A stretch of DNA of 64,000 bases, taken from assembly GCF_004342605.1 (NCBI RefSeq), contig NZ_SLZL01000009.1, forward strand, positions 62,001 through 126,000, in the 5' to 3' direction. The position numbers and the translations under genes were made by a program. This document shows positions 1 to 10,222 of this stretch, piece after piece. The stretch's first letter is position 1; the number at the start of each line of letters is the position of its first letter. Under the pieces are notes generated by a model, which had not been told where the DNA came from, ran no database searches, and saw only the letters and a list, made by a program, of their open reading frames with translations. This DNA is from Caulobacter sp. BK020 (GTDB taxonomy: Bacteria > Pseudomonadota > Alphaproteobacteria > Caulobacterales > Caulobacteraceae).

Positions 1-1
1 G

Positions 2-295
2 GCCTGCGATCCGGGCCTGACCCGCGCCGTCGAGGCCGCTTGCGACGCGGCCGGCCTGTCGCGCGTCACCAATGGCCGGTTCAAGGGCGGCTGGATCACG
101 CGTCACTTCGGGCGGCCCGACAAGGGCGTCCACGCTGTGCAGATGGAGCTGGCCTGCCGCGGCTACATCGACGAGCCGACGGAGCTGACGCCGGACAATT
201 GGCCCACGCCGTTCCACCCGTCCCGCGCCGCGTCTCTGCAGGCGACGCTCAGTAATGTGATGAGGGCGTGCGTCGCGTTCGCCAACACCGCCTGA
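2..295 (+). CDS. hutG: N-formylglutamate deformylase HutG, C-terminal part
   Basis: This is the last 97 codons of a gene whose start lies left of the window. The translation contains NGRFKGGWITRHFG and VHAVQMELACRGY, both typical of the C-terminal half of N-formylglutamate amidohydrolases (FGase family). The enzyme releases formate and glutamate from N-formylglutamate, the last step of the five-step histidine degradation route that uses HutF and HutG. It is followed on the same strand by hutU and hutD. The family assignment is secure; the N-terminal zinc-binding part is not visible. Confidence 0.9.
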   Translation, partial: ACDPGLTRAVEAACDAAGLSRVTNGRFKGGWITRHFGRPDKGVHAVQMELACRGYIDEPTELTPDNWPTPFHPSRAASLQATLSNVMRACVAFANTA

Positions 296-309
296 CCTTG
301 GAGCGAAGC

Positions 310-397
310 CTCGTCCTTCGACCGGCTCAGGATGAGGTTTCGAATGATCGCCTCGAGCCCTTCAGCAGCCCTCATCCTGAGCTTGTCGAAGGACGAG
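310..397. repeat. Dispersed inverted repeat between hutG and hutU
   Basis: Two arms of 28 bases (310-337 and 370-397) are inverted copies differing at about two positions, with a 32-base loop. The arm core reads CATCCTGAGCTTGTCGAAGG, a palindromic element I recognise as common between genes in Caulobacter and related genomes. It can form a long hairpin in the hut transcript and so may stabilise mRNA or attenuate transcription. It also keeps a reading frame open upstream of the true hutU start. Confidence 0.8.
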
Positions 398-421
398 GGC
401 GGTCCCAACCGAGACCTCACC

Positions 422-2085
<1,664 letters not shown>

Positions 2086-2086
<1 letters not shown>

Positions 2087-2634
2087 TGCGCGTCCTGCGC
2101 GCCGCCGACCGGGTCGCCACGCCGTGGAAGAACGGCGGCGGCGTCACCCGCGAGGTGCTCGCCTGGCCGCCCGGCGCGAGGCTGGACGGCTTCGACTGGC
2201 GGGTCAGCCTGGCCGACGTCGCGACCGACGGACCGTTCTCGGCTTTTCCGGGCGTCGACCGGGTGCTGACGGTGATCGCGGGTGATGGCCTGGTGCTGGA
2301 GATCGACGGCCGACCAATGCGCCTGGAACGCTTCGCGCCCCTGGCCTTTCCCGGCGAGGCCGCCATCATGGCGCGCCTGGCCAGCGGCCCGATCCGCGAT
2401 CTCAACGTTATGGTCCGGCGGGGCGCCTGGACCGCGCGAGTCGAGCCTTGGCGCGGAAATCCCGTCCCGATCTCGGACGGGCCGACGCTGGTCGTGCTGT
2501 TGGAAGAGGTCGAGGATTTCGCCCCACTGGACGTGATGCTTATCAACGCGGGCGAAACGGCGACGCTTGATCTTCCCGCCAAGATCAGAGCATTGACCGT
2601 CGCCTTGCACGCGATGCATCCGAATATTCGCTGA
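2086..2634 (+). CDS. hutD: HutD family cupin-like protein
   Basis: The 182-residue product has the HutD signature TPWKNGGGVTRE near the N-terminus and WRVSLADV after it. HutD proteins are small cupin-fold proteins conserved in hut operons. They are thought to bind an intermediate such as formylglutamate and to set an upper limit on hut expression, but no enzyme activity is established. The start overlaps the hutU stop by one base, and no better start lies further in. This is the last hut gene; no terminator with a T-run follows. Confidence 0.9.
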
Positions 2635-2782
2635 CAACGTTCAGTAGAGCTTCAAGCATAACCATGGACGCGCGCGACCGTCGGCCGCACTTGGCTTGCC
2701 ATGTCTTCGCCTTATCTGGCGATTAACCCACCAAAACGCCCACACCGCCAAAACGATCCACCAACAACTTCAGGACGATTTG

Positions 2783-3463
2783 ATGCAAGCATCGGATGCG
2801 AAGAAACTCGCCGCGCACAAACTCGCTCCCTGGGCGCGCGGCGCGCTGGGCCTGGCCCTGGTCTTTGCTCCGATGGTGGTGGCGGCGATGGAGAACCCGC
2901 ACAAGGCCGCGCGGGGCTCCTCGCCCATGGTCCAGCGCCTGCTGGCCGACATGGCCGCCAAGCCGCAGAAGCCGGTTCGCAAGGAGCTGGTCTGGAGCGG
3001 TTCGGACATCGACGGCGACGGCGCTCCCGACTTCGCCAACCCGACCGGCGGCGTTCCGCGCGGCCATGACGAGTTCGGCGACGGCCAGTTCGGCGCCCGC
3101 CGCGACGGCGGCTCGCGCAGTCACGAGGGCGTCGACTACGTGGCCACGGCCGGCCAGGACGTGAAGGCCCCGATGTCGGGCTACGTGACGAAGATCGGCT
3201 ACGCCTATGCCGGCGACAGCGGCCTGACGTTCGTCGAGATCACCAATCCCGCGCTCGGCTACGTCGCCCGCGCCTTCTACGTGAAGCCCAGCGTCGAGGT
3301 CGGCCAGACCGTGCGCCTGGGCGAGACGATCGGCGCCGACCAGAGTCTGCAGGGCCACTATCCCGGCATCACCGACCACGTCCACCTGGAGGTCATGCAG
3401 CCCGGCGGCGAACGCGTGAACGCGGCCGAGCTGATCACGCGCAAGCTGGTGGTGCAGGCCTAG
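2783..3463 (+). CDS. Exported M23 (LytM) family metallopeptidase
   Basis: This is a predicted periplasmic zinc peptidase acting on peptidoglycan cross-links. The 226-residue product has an N-terminal hydrophobic stretch (about residues 19-35) followed by an M23 domain. The zinc-site motifs are intact: HEGVD (His114, Asp118) and HVHLE (His199, His201). I chose the ATG at 2783 because AGGAC precedes it and the signal-like region follows directly; the frame is open back to 2696 but that extension looks non-coding. The 3' end overlaps the convergent gene at 3460 by four bases. It could be a catalytic endopeptidase, or a regulator if catalysis has been lost elsewhere. Confidence 0.88.
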   Translation: MQASDAKKLAAHKLAPWARGALGLALVFAPMVVAAMENPHKAARGSSPMVQRLLADMAAKPQKPVRKELVWSGSDIDGDGAPDFANPTGGVPRGHDEFGDGQFGARRDGGSRSHEGVDYVATAGQDVKAPMSGYVTKIGYAYAGDSGLTFVEITNPALGYVARAFYVKPSVEVGQTVRLGETIGADQSLQGHYPGITDHVHLEVMQPGGERVNAAELITRKLVVQA

Positions 3464-3711
3464 GGCAAGTGATCGTCATCATCGGGGTCGACGCCGCCTG
3501 ACCGCGACATCAACTGGTCGAAGGCGGCGAAGTCGGCTTTCGATCGCCGCTCGGCGAAGAAGGCCGCGGTGTTCATGACGGCCAGCTTTTCCGCCACGGC
3601 CGTCGCCACGAACTGATTGACGCTGGCGCCCTCAGCCTTGGCCCGGCGCTCGACCTCGGCGCGCACCGAGGTCGGCAGGCGAAGCGGATAGGTGCTTTGA
3701 CGCGCCGTCAT
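3460..3711 (-). CDS. Ribbon-helix-helix antitoxin-like protein (orphan)
   Basis: The 83-residue product begins with TYPLRLPTSVRAEVERRAKAEG and continues ASVNQFVATAVAEKLA, the strand-helix-helix pattern of Arc/MetJ-type DNA-binding proteins often annotated as HicB-family antitoxins. The acidic tail DPDDDDHL would be the usual toxin-binding end. No toxin gene lies next to it: the next gene downstream is the convergent M23 peptidase, and the gene upstream is the GH31 enzyme. A 16-bp perfect palindrome lies 80 bp upstream and could be its operator. Confidence 0.7.
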   Translation of the reverse strand: MTARQSTYPLRLPTSVRAEVERRAKAEGASVNQFVATAVAEKLAVMNTAAFFAERRSKADFAAFDQLMSRSGGVDPDDDDHLP

Positions 3712-3791
3712 GGTGTCTGTCTCCTCAAGGCTTCGAGCGGCTGCCAGACTTCGACCCCAAATCGCGCGGGCGCGGCGATATCATATCCCAA

Positions 3792-3807
3792 CGCATGTGC
3801 ACATGCG
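3792..3807. promoter_or_regulatory. 16-bp palindrome upstream of the RHH gene
   Basis: CGCATGTGCACATGCG is a perfect palindrome about 80 bp upstream of the ribbon-helix-helix start. TGTGCACA-type palindromes are frequent operators of RHH antitoxins, so autoregulation is a reasonable inference. It also lies just past the GH31 terminator. Confidence 0.5.
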
Positions 3808-3811
3808 CACG

Positions 3812-3843
3812 AAAAAGCCCCGGTCCCGCTGGACCAGGGCTTC
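3812..3843 (-). terminator. Intrinsic terminator after GH31
   Basis: Read on the minus strand, AAGCCCTGGTCC pairs with GGACCGGGGCTT around a short loop and is followed by a run of T. It lies about 24 bases past the GH31 stop and should end the GH35-GH31 transcript before the RHH gene. Confidence 0.8.
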
Positions 3844-3866
3844 AACGCGCAACGATCGAATGCCGA

Positions 3867-6704
3867 CTACTTCCGCGTCACCACCACCGGCTGGCCGTTG
3901 TAGGCCACGGTCTCGTCCACGGTGTCGAAGTCGACCGGCTTGGCGCCCGAGCCGATGAAGCGGACCTTGATCGTCCGGTTCTCGACCATGCCTTTGAACG
4001 ATCCCGAGCGGGCGCCGATGGTCAGGCGGCCGGTGGCGTTGTCGAAGCTCATCGGGATCCGGCTCCAGGCGCCGCGGGCGTAGCCGTTGCTGAGGCCGTC
4101 GTCCTCGTAGAGCTCGAACTTGCCGTCGGCCCCGGTGTAGACCACCACGGTCAGCGGCGCGTCGGGCTGTTCGCCGACATATTGCTGGACCACCGTGGTC
4201 GGCACGATCGAGCCGGCCTTCACGAACAGCGGCATGCGCGACAGCGGCGCGTCGGCCTTGATGGTCTGGCCGCCCTTGAACGCCTTGCCGGTCTCGAAGT
4301 CGTACCAGCTGGTTCCTGCCGGCAGATAGACCTGCCGCGAGCGCGCCTTGAACTGCGTCACCGGGGCGACCAGGAACGCCTTGCCGAACAGGTACTCGTC
4401 ATTGACGCCGCGGGCAGTCGTGTCGGACGGGAAGTCCATCACCAGGCCGCGCATCATGATCCCGTCGCGCTGATAGGTGTCGGCCGCCAGGGTGTAGACG
4501 TAGGGCATCAGCCGGTAGCGCAGCTCGTCGTACCAGGCCAGGCTCTTGTAGACCTCAGTCCCCTCGTCGGCGAGGTTGTAGATTTCGCGGTACGGGAACT
4601 CGCCGTGGCTGCGGAACAGCGGGCTGAAGGCGCCGAACTGGAACCAGCGCAGGTTCAGCTCCTGCCATTCAGCCCAGTGCGCCGGGTCCTTGTTGGTGTA
4701 GCGATCCTCGACCGAGAAGCCGCCGATGTCGGTGGTCCAGTTGGGAATGCCCGACATGGACAGGTTCACCCCGGCCGAGATCTGGTCCTTCAGGTCGTCC
4801 CAGCGCGCGACCACGTCGCCGCTCCACAGGGCCACGCCGTTGCGCTGGATGCCGCCGAAGCCCGAGCGCGACAGGATGAAGCTGCGCTTGTCGGGGTCGG
4901 TCTGGCGCTCGCCATCGAACACGCCCTGGGTGTGGATCAGCGGGTAGGAGTTGTAGAATTCCGCCCCCGGGCCGATCGCCGTAGGCCCCATGCGCAGGGT
5001 GCGCTCGGGGATGTCGAGATTGGAGTGCATGTCCGGCTCGTCGCTGTCCATCCACCAGGCGTCGATGCCGAAGCCCTTCAGGCTCTCCTTGACCTGGCGC
5101 CAGTAGATGTCGCGCGCTTCCTTCGCATAGGGGTCGTAGAACGAGTTCAGGTAGCCCGGGCCGACCCAGTCCAGGGCGCCCTGCTCGATGTTACGCTTGT
5201 ACATGAAGCCCTTGGCGTCCAGCTCCTTGAAGTGCTCCGTGGTCGGATAGAACTTCGGCCAGATCGAAATCATGATGTGGCCGTTCATCCCGTGGATGTC
5301 GTCCACCATCTTCTTGGGGTCGGCGAAGCGGGTCTCGTCGAACTTGTGGCTGCCCCAGGCGTCGTCCTTCCAGTAGCGCCAGTCCATGACCACGTTGTCG
5401 ATCGGCAGCTTGCGGTCGCGATATTCCTTGAGCACGCCGACGATCTGGTCCTGGGTCTCGTAGCGCTGGCGGCTCTGCCAGAAGCCGTAGGCCCAGCGCG
5501 GCAGGGCCACGGCCTTGCCGGTCAGTTCGCGATAGCCGCTCACCACCTGGTCCAGGTCGCCGCCCGTCACGAAGTAGTAGTCGACCGCATGGGCGACGCC
5601 CGAGGTCATGGTCAGCGACTTCTGGTCGGCCGCCGGCATCGGATTGTTGTGCAGCAGGCCAATATAGCCCTCGTTGGGATCCCACTCGACGCGAATCTTG
5701 TGGCGGGTCCCGGCTTTCATCGGGGCGGTGAAGTTGTGGAACCACGGGTTCCAGTTCTGCCGCCAGCGGTCGATCGTCAGCTTGCCGTCGACATAGACCT
5801 TGGCGTAGCTGGACGAGTAGAGCTTGAACTTCTGGACGCCGCTGACCGAGGGCTCGACCGAGCCTTCCCAGACCACGGTGGCGCCCTTGACCGGCTTCTT
5901 GTCAGGACCGGTCAGCTCGGCCGGCCAGTTGGGCAGATCCTTCAGGAAGCGATAGTCGATGTCCTTCTCGGTCCGGGTCAGCTTCAGCGCGCCGTTGACA
6001 TAGTACTTGGCGGTGAAGCCGCCGGCCTTGCCGGCCGCGTCGAAGATCTTCAGGTCGCGCGAGGCGACGTCATAGGGCGTCGGGTCGCCGAACCGGGTGA
6101 TGCCGTTGTTTTCCCACAGCAGGCCGTAGTTGCGGGTGGACAGTACGAACGGCACGGCGATGTCGCGATTGTACTGCGCCAGTTCGACGTCCTGGCCGTT
6201 GTAGTTCATCTGGCCGTTCTGGTGCTGGCCCAGGCCGTAGAAGGCCTCGTCCGTACCCGGATTGAACTGCTGGCTGACGCTGTAGAAGGTCTTGCCGTCG
6301 ATGGTCTCGGGCTTGAACGGACGCCGGCCGTTCTCGGCCAGGACCACCTTGCCGGCCGTGTCGCGGAAGCTGACCTGGCCGTCGGCCAGCGAGACCTCGG
6401 CCGAGGCCTTGCCGGCCTTGACCACCACCTTGCCGCCCGCCTCCGTCACCGTGAACGGGCCGCCCGGCCTGGCCGTCACCATCAGGCTGGGGGGCGTGTC
6501 GAGGCTGTCGGTCGGCGTGGCCGTGACGTGGATGATCCGCTCGCCCATCACCTGAAGCCGCACCTTCTTGGCGGGCCCCGAGGCGGGGGTGACGACCACG
6601 CCGTCGGCGGTCTTTTCGAAGGCGCCGTCCAGCGCGAACGCGCTGGTCGAGGCCATCAGGGCGAGTGTGAGGCCGGCCAGAAGGGCCTTGGGCAGCATGC
6701 GCAT
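3867..6704 (-). CDS. GH31 alpha-xylosidase/alpha-glucosidase with PA14 insert
   Basis: This is a large (945-residue) exported glycoside hydrolase of family 31. The signal peptide ends near ASTSAFA. An N-terminal beta-sandwich is interrupted at about residues 235-345 by a PA14-like domain (YVNGALKLTR, VYVDGKLTIDRWRQNW). The catalytic barrel follows with the nucleophile motif WWMDSDEPDMHSN (Asp553). A PA14 insert at this point is the hallmark of xyloglucan alpha-xylosidases such as Cellvibrio japonicus Xyl31A, so removal of alpha-1,6-xylose from xyloglucan oligosaccharides is the likely role. AGGGGAAG sits upstream of the ATG. It follows the GH35 gene after 78 bases and is probably co-transcribed with it. 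Confidence 0.9.
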   Translation of the reverse strand: MRMLPKALLAGLTLALMASTSAFALDGAFEKTADGVVVTPASGPAKKVRLQVMGERIIHVTATPTDSLDTPPSLMVTARPGGPFTVTEAGGKVVVKAGKASAEVSLADGQVSFRDTAGKVVLAENGRRPFKPETIDGKTFYSVSQQFNPGTDEAFYGLGQHQNGQMNYNGQDVELAQYNRDIAVPFVLSTRNYGLLWENNGITRFGDPTPYDVASRDLKIFDAAGKAGGFTAKYYVNGALKLTRTEKDIDYRFLKDLPNWPAELTGPDKKPVKGATVVWEGSVEPSVSGVQKFKLYSSSYAKVYVDGKLTIDRWRQNWNPWFHNFTAPMKAGTRHKIRVEWDPNEGYIGLLHNNPMPAADQKSLTMTSGVAHAVDYYFVTGGDLDQVVSGYRELTGKAVALPRWAYGFWQSRQRYETQDQIVGVLKEYRDRKLPIDNVVMDWRYWKDDAWGSHKFDETRFADPKKMVDDIHGMNGHIMISIWPKFYPTTEHFKELDAKGFMYKRNIEQGALDWVGPGYLNSFYDPYAKEARDIYWRQVKESLKGFGIDAWWMDSDEPDMHSNLDIPERTLRMGPTAIGPGAEFYNSYPLIHTQGVFDGERQTDPDKRSFILSRSGFGGIQRNGVALWSGDVVARWDDLKDQISAGVNLSMSGIPNWTTDIGGFSVEDRYTNKDPAHWAEWQELNLRWFQFGAFSPLFRSHGEFPYREIYNLADEGTEVYKSLAWYDELRYRLMPYVYTLAADTYQRDGIMMRGLVMDFPSDTTARGVNDEYLFGKAFLVAPVTQFKARSRQVYLPAGTSWYDFETGKAFKGGQTIKADAPLSRMPLFVKAGSIVPTTVVQQYVGEQPDAPLTVVVYTGADGKFELYEDDGLSNGYARGAWSRIPMSFDNATGRLTIGARSGSFKGMVENRTIKVRFIGSGAKPVDFDTVDETVAYNGQPVVVTRK

Positions 6705-6782
6705 CGTTCTTCCCCTGGGATCTTGGATTTTTATCGCCGCCGATCCCGGTAATCCCCGGGACCGACGCTTGAACTACGAACG

Positions 6783-8405
6783 TCAGTACGTGGCCAGCTT
6801 GACTTTCAGCACCTGCGGTAATGTCGTCAGGTTCAGGCCATAGTCGACCTGATCGCCGTTCCACACCCGGTCGAACACCCATTGGCCGTTGTCGAAGTGG
6901 CCTTCCTCGACCCGGGCCAGCATGAACCGCTCGTCCTTGGCCGAGCCGAAGGTGACGCGGGCGCGATAGCCGGTGACCAGGAACTCGTTGGCCGAGAGCC
7001 GGGCGATCAGGGCGCCGCCGTCGGGGACCTCGCGGCCCGGCTGCTTCTCGGCCTTGCCCATCCAGGGAGCGTCCATCGAGCCGAACTGCCATTCGCCGTA
7101 CGAGATCGTGGCTGTCCAGCGGTCGCCCAGCTTCAGGGTCTCGGCCTTGCGGTCGTCAGCCTCGCCCGCGCCCCAGACCTCGCCCGTGTAGGACAGCCTG
7201 GCCCACTCGCGGGCCATTGGGGCCAGCAGGCGATAGTGGACGCCGAAGTTCTCCAGCGCCTGGGCATCCACCGTCTTGGCGCCGAGCGGGTAGTTGGAAT
7301 AGCCGGTGTAGTCGAGGCCAAACGGCGAGAAGCCGATTCCGTGATGGCCCAGCACGTCGTAGACGTGGCGGGCGTAGCCCTTGTCGCTGCCGATCTCGGG
7401 CACGAACAGAGCGTTATCGGGCCGGCCGTACTGCTCCAGCGTCTTCCGTACGCTGGCGCTCTCGCGCATGTAGATGTCGGGCGCGATGGCGTCGATCGAC
7501 GGCGCGGCGGCCTTCCAGACGTCCAGCACGTTCCAGGTCGGCCCGCCCGACGAATAGGTGAACGGGTCCTGATACTTGAAGGGGTCGCGCAGGGCGGCGT
7601 TGACGTACATCGGCAGCGGCAGCTCGCGCTTGCCGGCGGCGGCGACCTCGTCGACGAACCGGCCGATCGACCAGGCGTGGAAGAACTCGTCGGCGTCCTT
7701 GCCGAACACCGCCGTCCAGGTTCCCGGCTTCTTGCCCATGGCCTTGACCAGTTGGGCCGGCACGGGGCCTTCGAACAGCTTCTGGGCGGTGGGGGAATAG
7801 TCGCGGATGGCGCTGTAGGTGCCGGTCTCGTTCTCGGGCTGGATCATGATCACCGTGTGATCGGGATCGGCCGCCTTCAGGTGACGCATCAGGGCGACGA
7901 AGGCCTTCTTGTCGGCTTCCAGCGTGGCCGGAAAGTGCGGCGACAGCGAGTTCTTGACTTCGCTCTTGGCGTTGATCACCCGCGGGAAGCGCTTGTTGTC
8001 CAGCTTGACCCATTCAGGCGCGTATTGCGGACCGTTGTTCTTCCAGGTGCCGAACCACAGCAGCACCAGCTTCACGTCGTTGTCGCGGGCCTGTTTCAGC
8101 AGCAGGTCGACATACGAAAAGTCGAACTGGCCTTCGACCGGCTCGATCTGCTCCCAGGCGATTGGGATCTCCAGGGTGTTGGCGTGCATCGCCTTCACCG
8201 CTGGCCACACCTTGGGCAACTGCGAGGGATAGTTGGCGGCGTTGTTGGCCTGGACGCCCAGCATCAAGTACGGCGCGCCGTCGACCATCAGGGCGTGCCG
8301 GCCGTCCTTGGCGACCAACCTGGGCAGGTCGGCGGCGTGGGCGGGCGCGGAGGCTGCCATGCCGGCCAGGGTCGTGGCGGCCAGCAGCGCCGCAACGCGC
8401 GCCAC
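6783..8405 (-). CDS. GH35 beta-galactosidase, exported
   Basis: The product resembles the GH35/DUF5597 beta-galactosidases of xyloglucan loci (Cellvibrio Bgl35A type), which remove galactose from the side chains. The catalytic pair is visible: the acid/base Glu193 in MIQPENETGTY and the nucleophile Glu337 in FVPEIGSDKGY. The C-terminal part (GGALIARLSANEFLVTGY) fits the DUF5597 beta-sandwich. I chose the GTG at 8405 because CAGGA precedes it by seven bases and it gives a clean signal peptide ending SAPAHA. A TTG start at 8447 would add 14 residues of poor signal-peptide character. A promoter with a LacI-type operator lies upstream. Confidence 0.9.
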   Translation of the reverse strand: MARVAALLAATTLAGMAASAPAHAADLPRLVAKDGRHALMVDGAPYLMLGVQANNAANYPSQLPKVWPAVKAMHANTLEIPIAWEQIEPVEGQFDFSYVDLLLKQARDNDVKLVLLWFGTWKNNGPQYAPEWVKLDNKRFPRVINAKSEVKNSLSPHFPATLEADKKAFVALMRHLKAADPDHTVIMIQPENETGTYSAIRDYSPTAQKLFEGPVPAQLVKAMGKKPGTWTAVFGKDADEFFHAWSIGRFVDEVAAAGKRELPLPMYVNAALRDPFKYQDPFTYSSGGPTWNVLDVWKAAAPSIDAIAPDIYMRESASVRKTLEQYGRPDNALFVPEIGSDKGYARHVYDVLGHHGIGFSPFGLDYTGYSNYPLGAKTVDAQALENFGVHYRLLAPMAREWARLSYTGEVWGAGEADDRKAETLKLGDRWTATISYGEWQFGSMDAPWMGKAEKQPGREVPDGGALIARLSANEFLVTGYRARVTFGSAKDERFMLARVEEGHFDNGQWVFDRVWNGDQVDYGLNLTTLPQVLKVKLATY

Positions 8406-8499
8406 GGGGCGGTCCTGTCCTGGCCGAGTTCTATCCTGAAGCCGCAAGCTCGCCTCCCACTAGGTCGTCATTCCAGAGGCTCACCTCGTCGCGACAACC

Positions 8500-8542
8500 T
8501 GTTACCGCTATCACTAGTATAAGTAGGACAATTGACTGGCAA
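8500..8542 (-). promoter_or_regulatory. Promoter and XylR-like operator for GH35-GH31
   Basis: Read on the minus strand, TTGCCA (8542-8537) is followed after 17 bases by TACTAG (8519-8514). The next base begins TGATAGCGGTAACA (8513-8500), a near-palindrome with a central CG. A repressor bound there would cover the transcription start. The same motif, as a perfect palindrome, lies between the receptor and dehydratase genes. Both resemble the operator I recall for the LacI-family XylR of C. crescentus (TGTTAGCGCTACCA). Confidence 0.6.
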
Positions 8543-8571
8543 GGTGGGAGGTCGTGGTCCCGTCTCGTCCG

Positions 8572-10083
8572 CTAGATCGGATCAGCCTTGCAATGACGAG
8601 CGATGAACTCGTCGTGCGTGATCAGGCGATCGGCGATATGGACCATCTTGTCCCGGATATTGAACAGCGTGCGCTCGACGTCGGCGATCGGCGGGACGTC
8701 GGCCAGGCGGTCGTGGTCGCGGGGCTCGATCCCCTGCCCCAGGAACACGGCGATCCAGCTGGGTTCGGCGAACAGCTGGTCGTCATAGCGGGCGACCTTG
8801 CCGCGCTCGCGGAAGAGCTCGATCTTGTGGGTCAGCGCCTCGGGCAGCGCCATGTTCGCGCAATAGCGCCATAGCTCGGAATCGTCCCGTTCCGTGGCGC
8901 AGTAGTGCAGGATGATGAAGTCGCGGATCTGCTCGTACTCGACCTTCGACAAACGATTATATTCCGCGACCGCAGCCGCGTCGTAGGTTCGGGTCGGCAG
9001 CAGGGAGAGCAGGCGCATCACTCCCGTCTGGATCAGGTGGATGCTGGTGGATTCCAGCGGTTCCATGAAACCGCTGGCTAGGCCCAGGGCGACGACGTTC
9101 TTGTTCCAGGCCTGCTTGCGCCGGCCCGTCGTGAACCGCAGCAGCCGCGGCTCGGCCCGCGGCGCGCCGTCCAGATTGGCCATCAGGGTGGCGGCCGCCT
9201 CGTCGTCGCTGATGAACGGGCTGGAATAGACGTAGCCGTTGCCGGTCCGGTGCTGCAGCGGAATGCGCCATTGCCAGCCGGCGGCGCGCGCGGTCGAGCG
9301 GGTATAGGGCGTCAGCGGCGTGACGCTGTCGCAAGGCACGGCCAGCGCCCGGTCGCAGGGCAGCCAGTGGGTCCAGTCCTCGTAGCCGGTCTTCAGGGTC
9401 TGTTCGATCAGCAGGCCCCGGAACCCCGAACAGTCCACGAAGAAATCGCCCTCGACACGTCGGCCGCCCTCCAGCTCGACCGCTTCGATGAAGCCGTCGG
9501 CGGCGCGCTGCTTGACCTCGACGATCTTGCCCTCGGTCCGCTTGACGCCTCGCGCCTCGGCGTACTCGCGCAGGAAGCGGGCGTAGAGGCCGGCGTCGAA
9601 ATGGTAGGCGTAGGCCAGCGGCGGCACGCCGGGCGGCAGCTCGCGCGGCGCGATGACGAACTTGCCTTTCCGGGCCGCGACGGCCGACATCGAATAGTCG
9701 TAGAGATCGGTGGCGTCGCCGTGCTCACGCAGGCGATGCCAGTAATGGTGGAAGCCCACGCCGTCGATCGGCGTCCCGATCGGACCGAAGGGATGGAGAT
9801 AGCTGTGGTCCAGCTTCTTCCAGTCGCGGAACTCGATGCCCAGCTTGAAGGTGGCTTGAGTCTTCTTGACGAAGTCGATCTCGTCGATACCCAGCATACT
9901 GTTGAGAAACTGGATCGGCGGGATGGTGGCCTCGCCGACCCCGACGGTGCCGATCTCCTCGGATTCGACGAGTTCGATCTCGGCGACCTTCCCCTTGACC
10001 GCATGGGCCAACGCGGCGGCGGCCATCCAACCCGCGGTGCCCCCGCCGACGATCACGAACTTGAAGGGAGACTGCCCGGTCAT
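8572..10083 (-). CDS. Tryptophan-halogenase-like flavoprotein
   Basis: The 503-residue product is a flavin-dependent halogenase of the PrnA type by motif. It has the FAD motif GGGTAGW (residues 13-19), the halogenase motif WQWRIP (270-275), the catalytic lysine Lys80 in ATFKLGIEF and a glutamate (Glu344) in EPLESTSI. These equal PrnA Lys79 and Glu346, so the active site looks intact. It lies 139 bases downstream of a TonB receptor gene and upstream of GH35/GH31, with no natural-product genes nearby. Halogenase-like genes beside TonB receptors are common in Caulobacter and Xanthomonas, but their substrate in that setting is not known. There is no signal peptide, so it is probably cytoplasmic. 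Confidence 0.88.
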   Translation of the reverse strand: MTGQSPFKFVIVGGGTAGWMAAAALAHAVKGKVAEIELVESEEIGTVGVGEATIPPIQFLNSMLGIDEIDFVKKTQATFKLGIEFRDWKKLDHSYLHPFGPIGTPIDGVGFHHYWHRLREHGDATDLYDYSMSAVAARKGKFVIAPRELPPGVPPLAYAYHFDAGLYARFLREYAEARGVKRTEGKIVEVKQRAADGFIEAVELEGGRRVEGDFFVDCSGFRGLLIEQTLKTGYEDWTHWLPCDRALAVPCDSVTPLTPYTRSTARAAGWQWRIPLQHRTGNGYVYSSPFISDDEAAATLMANLDGAPRAEPRLLRFTTGRRKQAWNKNVVALGLASGFMEPLESTSIHLIQTGVMRLLSLLPTRTYDAAAVAEYNRLSKVEYEQIRDFIILHYCATERDDSELWRYCANMALPEALTHKIELFRERGKVARYDDQLFAEPSWIAVFLGQGIEPRDHDRLADVPPIADVERTLFNIRDKMVHIADRLITHDEFIARHCKADPI

Positions 10084-10148
10084 GGCGCGGATTTTCCGTC
10101 GTTAGGTCACGCGCGCAGGCTAGCGTCTTCTCCAGCCGGCGCGACGAA

Positions 10149-10199
10149 TAAAAAGGCCCCCGCCCCACCCCGGTCGGGCCGGGACGGAACGGGGGCCTG
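10149..10199 (-). terminator. Intrinsic terminator after the TonB receptor
   Basis: On the minus strand AGGCCCCCG pairs with CGGGGGCCT across a GC-rich loop, followed by TTTTATT. It lies about 25 bases past the receptor stop and upstream of the halogenase-like gene, so it should separate or attenuate transcription between the two. Confidence 0.8.
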
Positions 10200-10222
10200 T
10201 TCAGCGGCTCGCGAGCGAGACC

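Noticed and set aside
332-421. Extended N-terminus for HutU
   Set aside because: The added residues come from the inverted repeat; family similarity and the usual length begin at 422.
2631-2644. CTGACAACGTTCAG at the hutD stop as a copy of the GH5 operator
   Set aside because: It lacks two bases of the 16-bp palindrome and overlaps a coding end with no promoter-like sequence; probably chance.
3795-6752. Long plus-strand open frame opposite GH31
   Set aside because: Antisense shadow caused by high GC at third positions; no motifs, no ribosome site.
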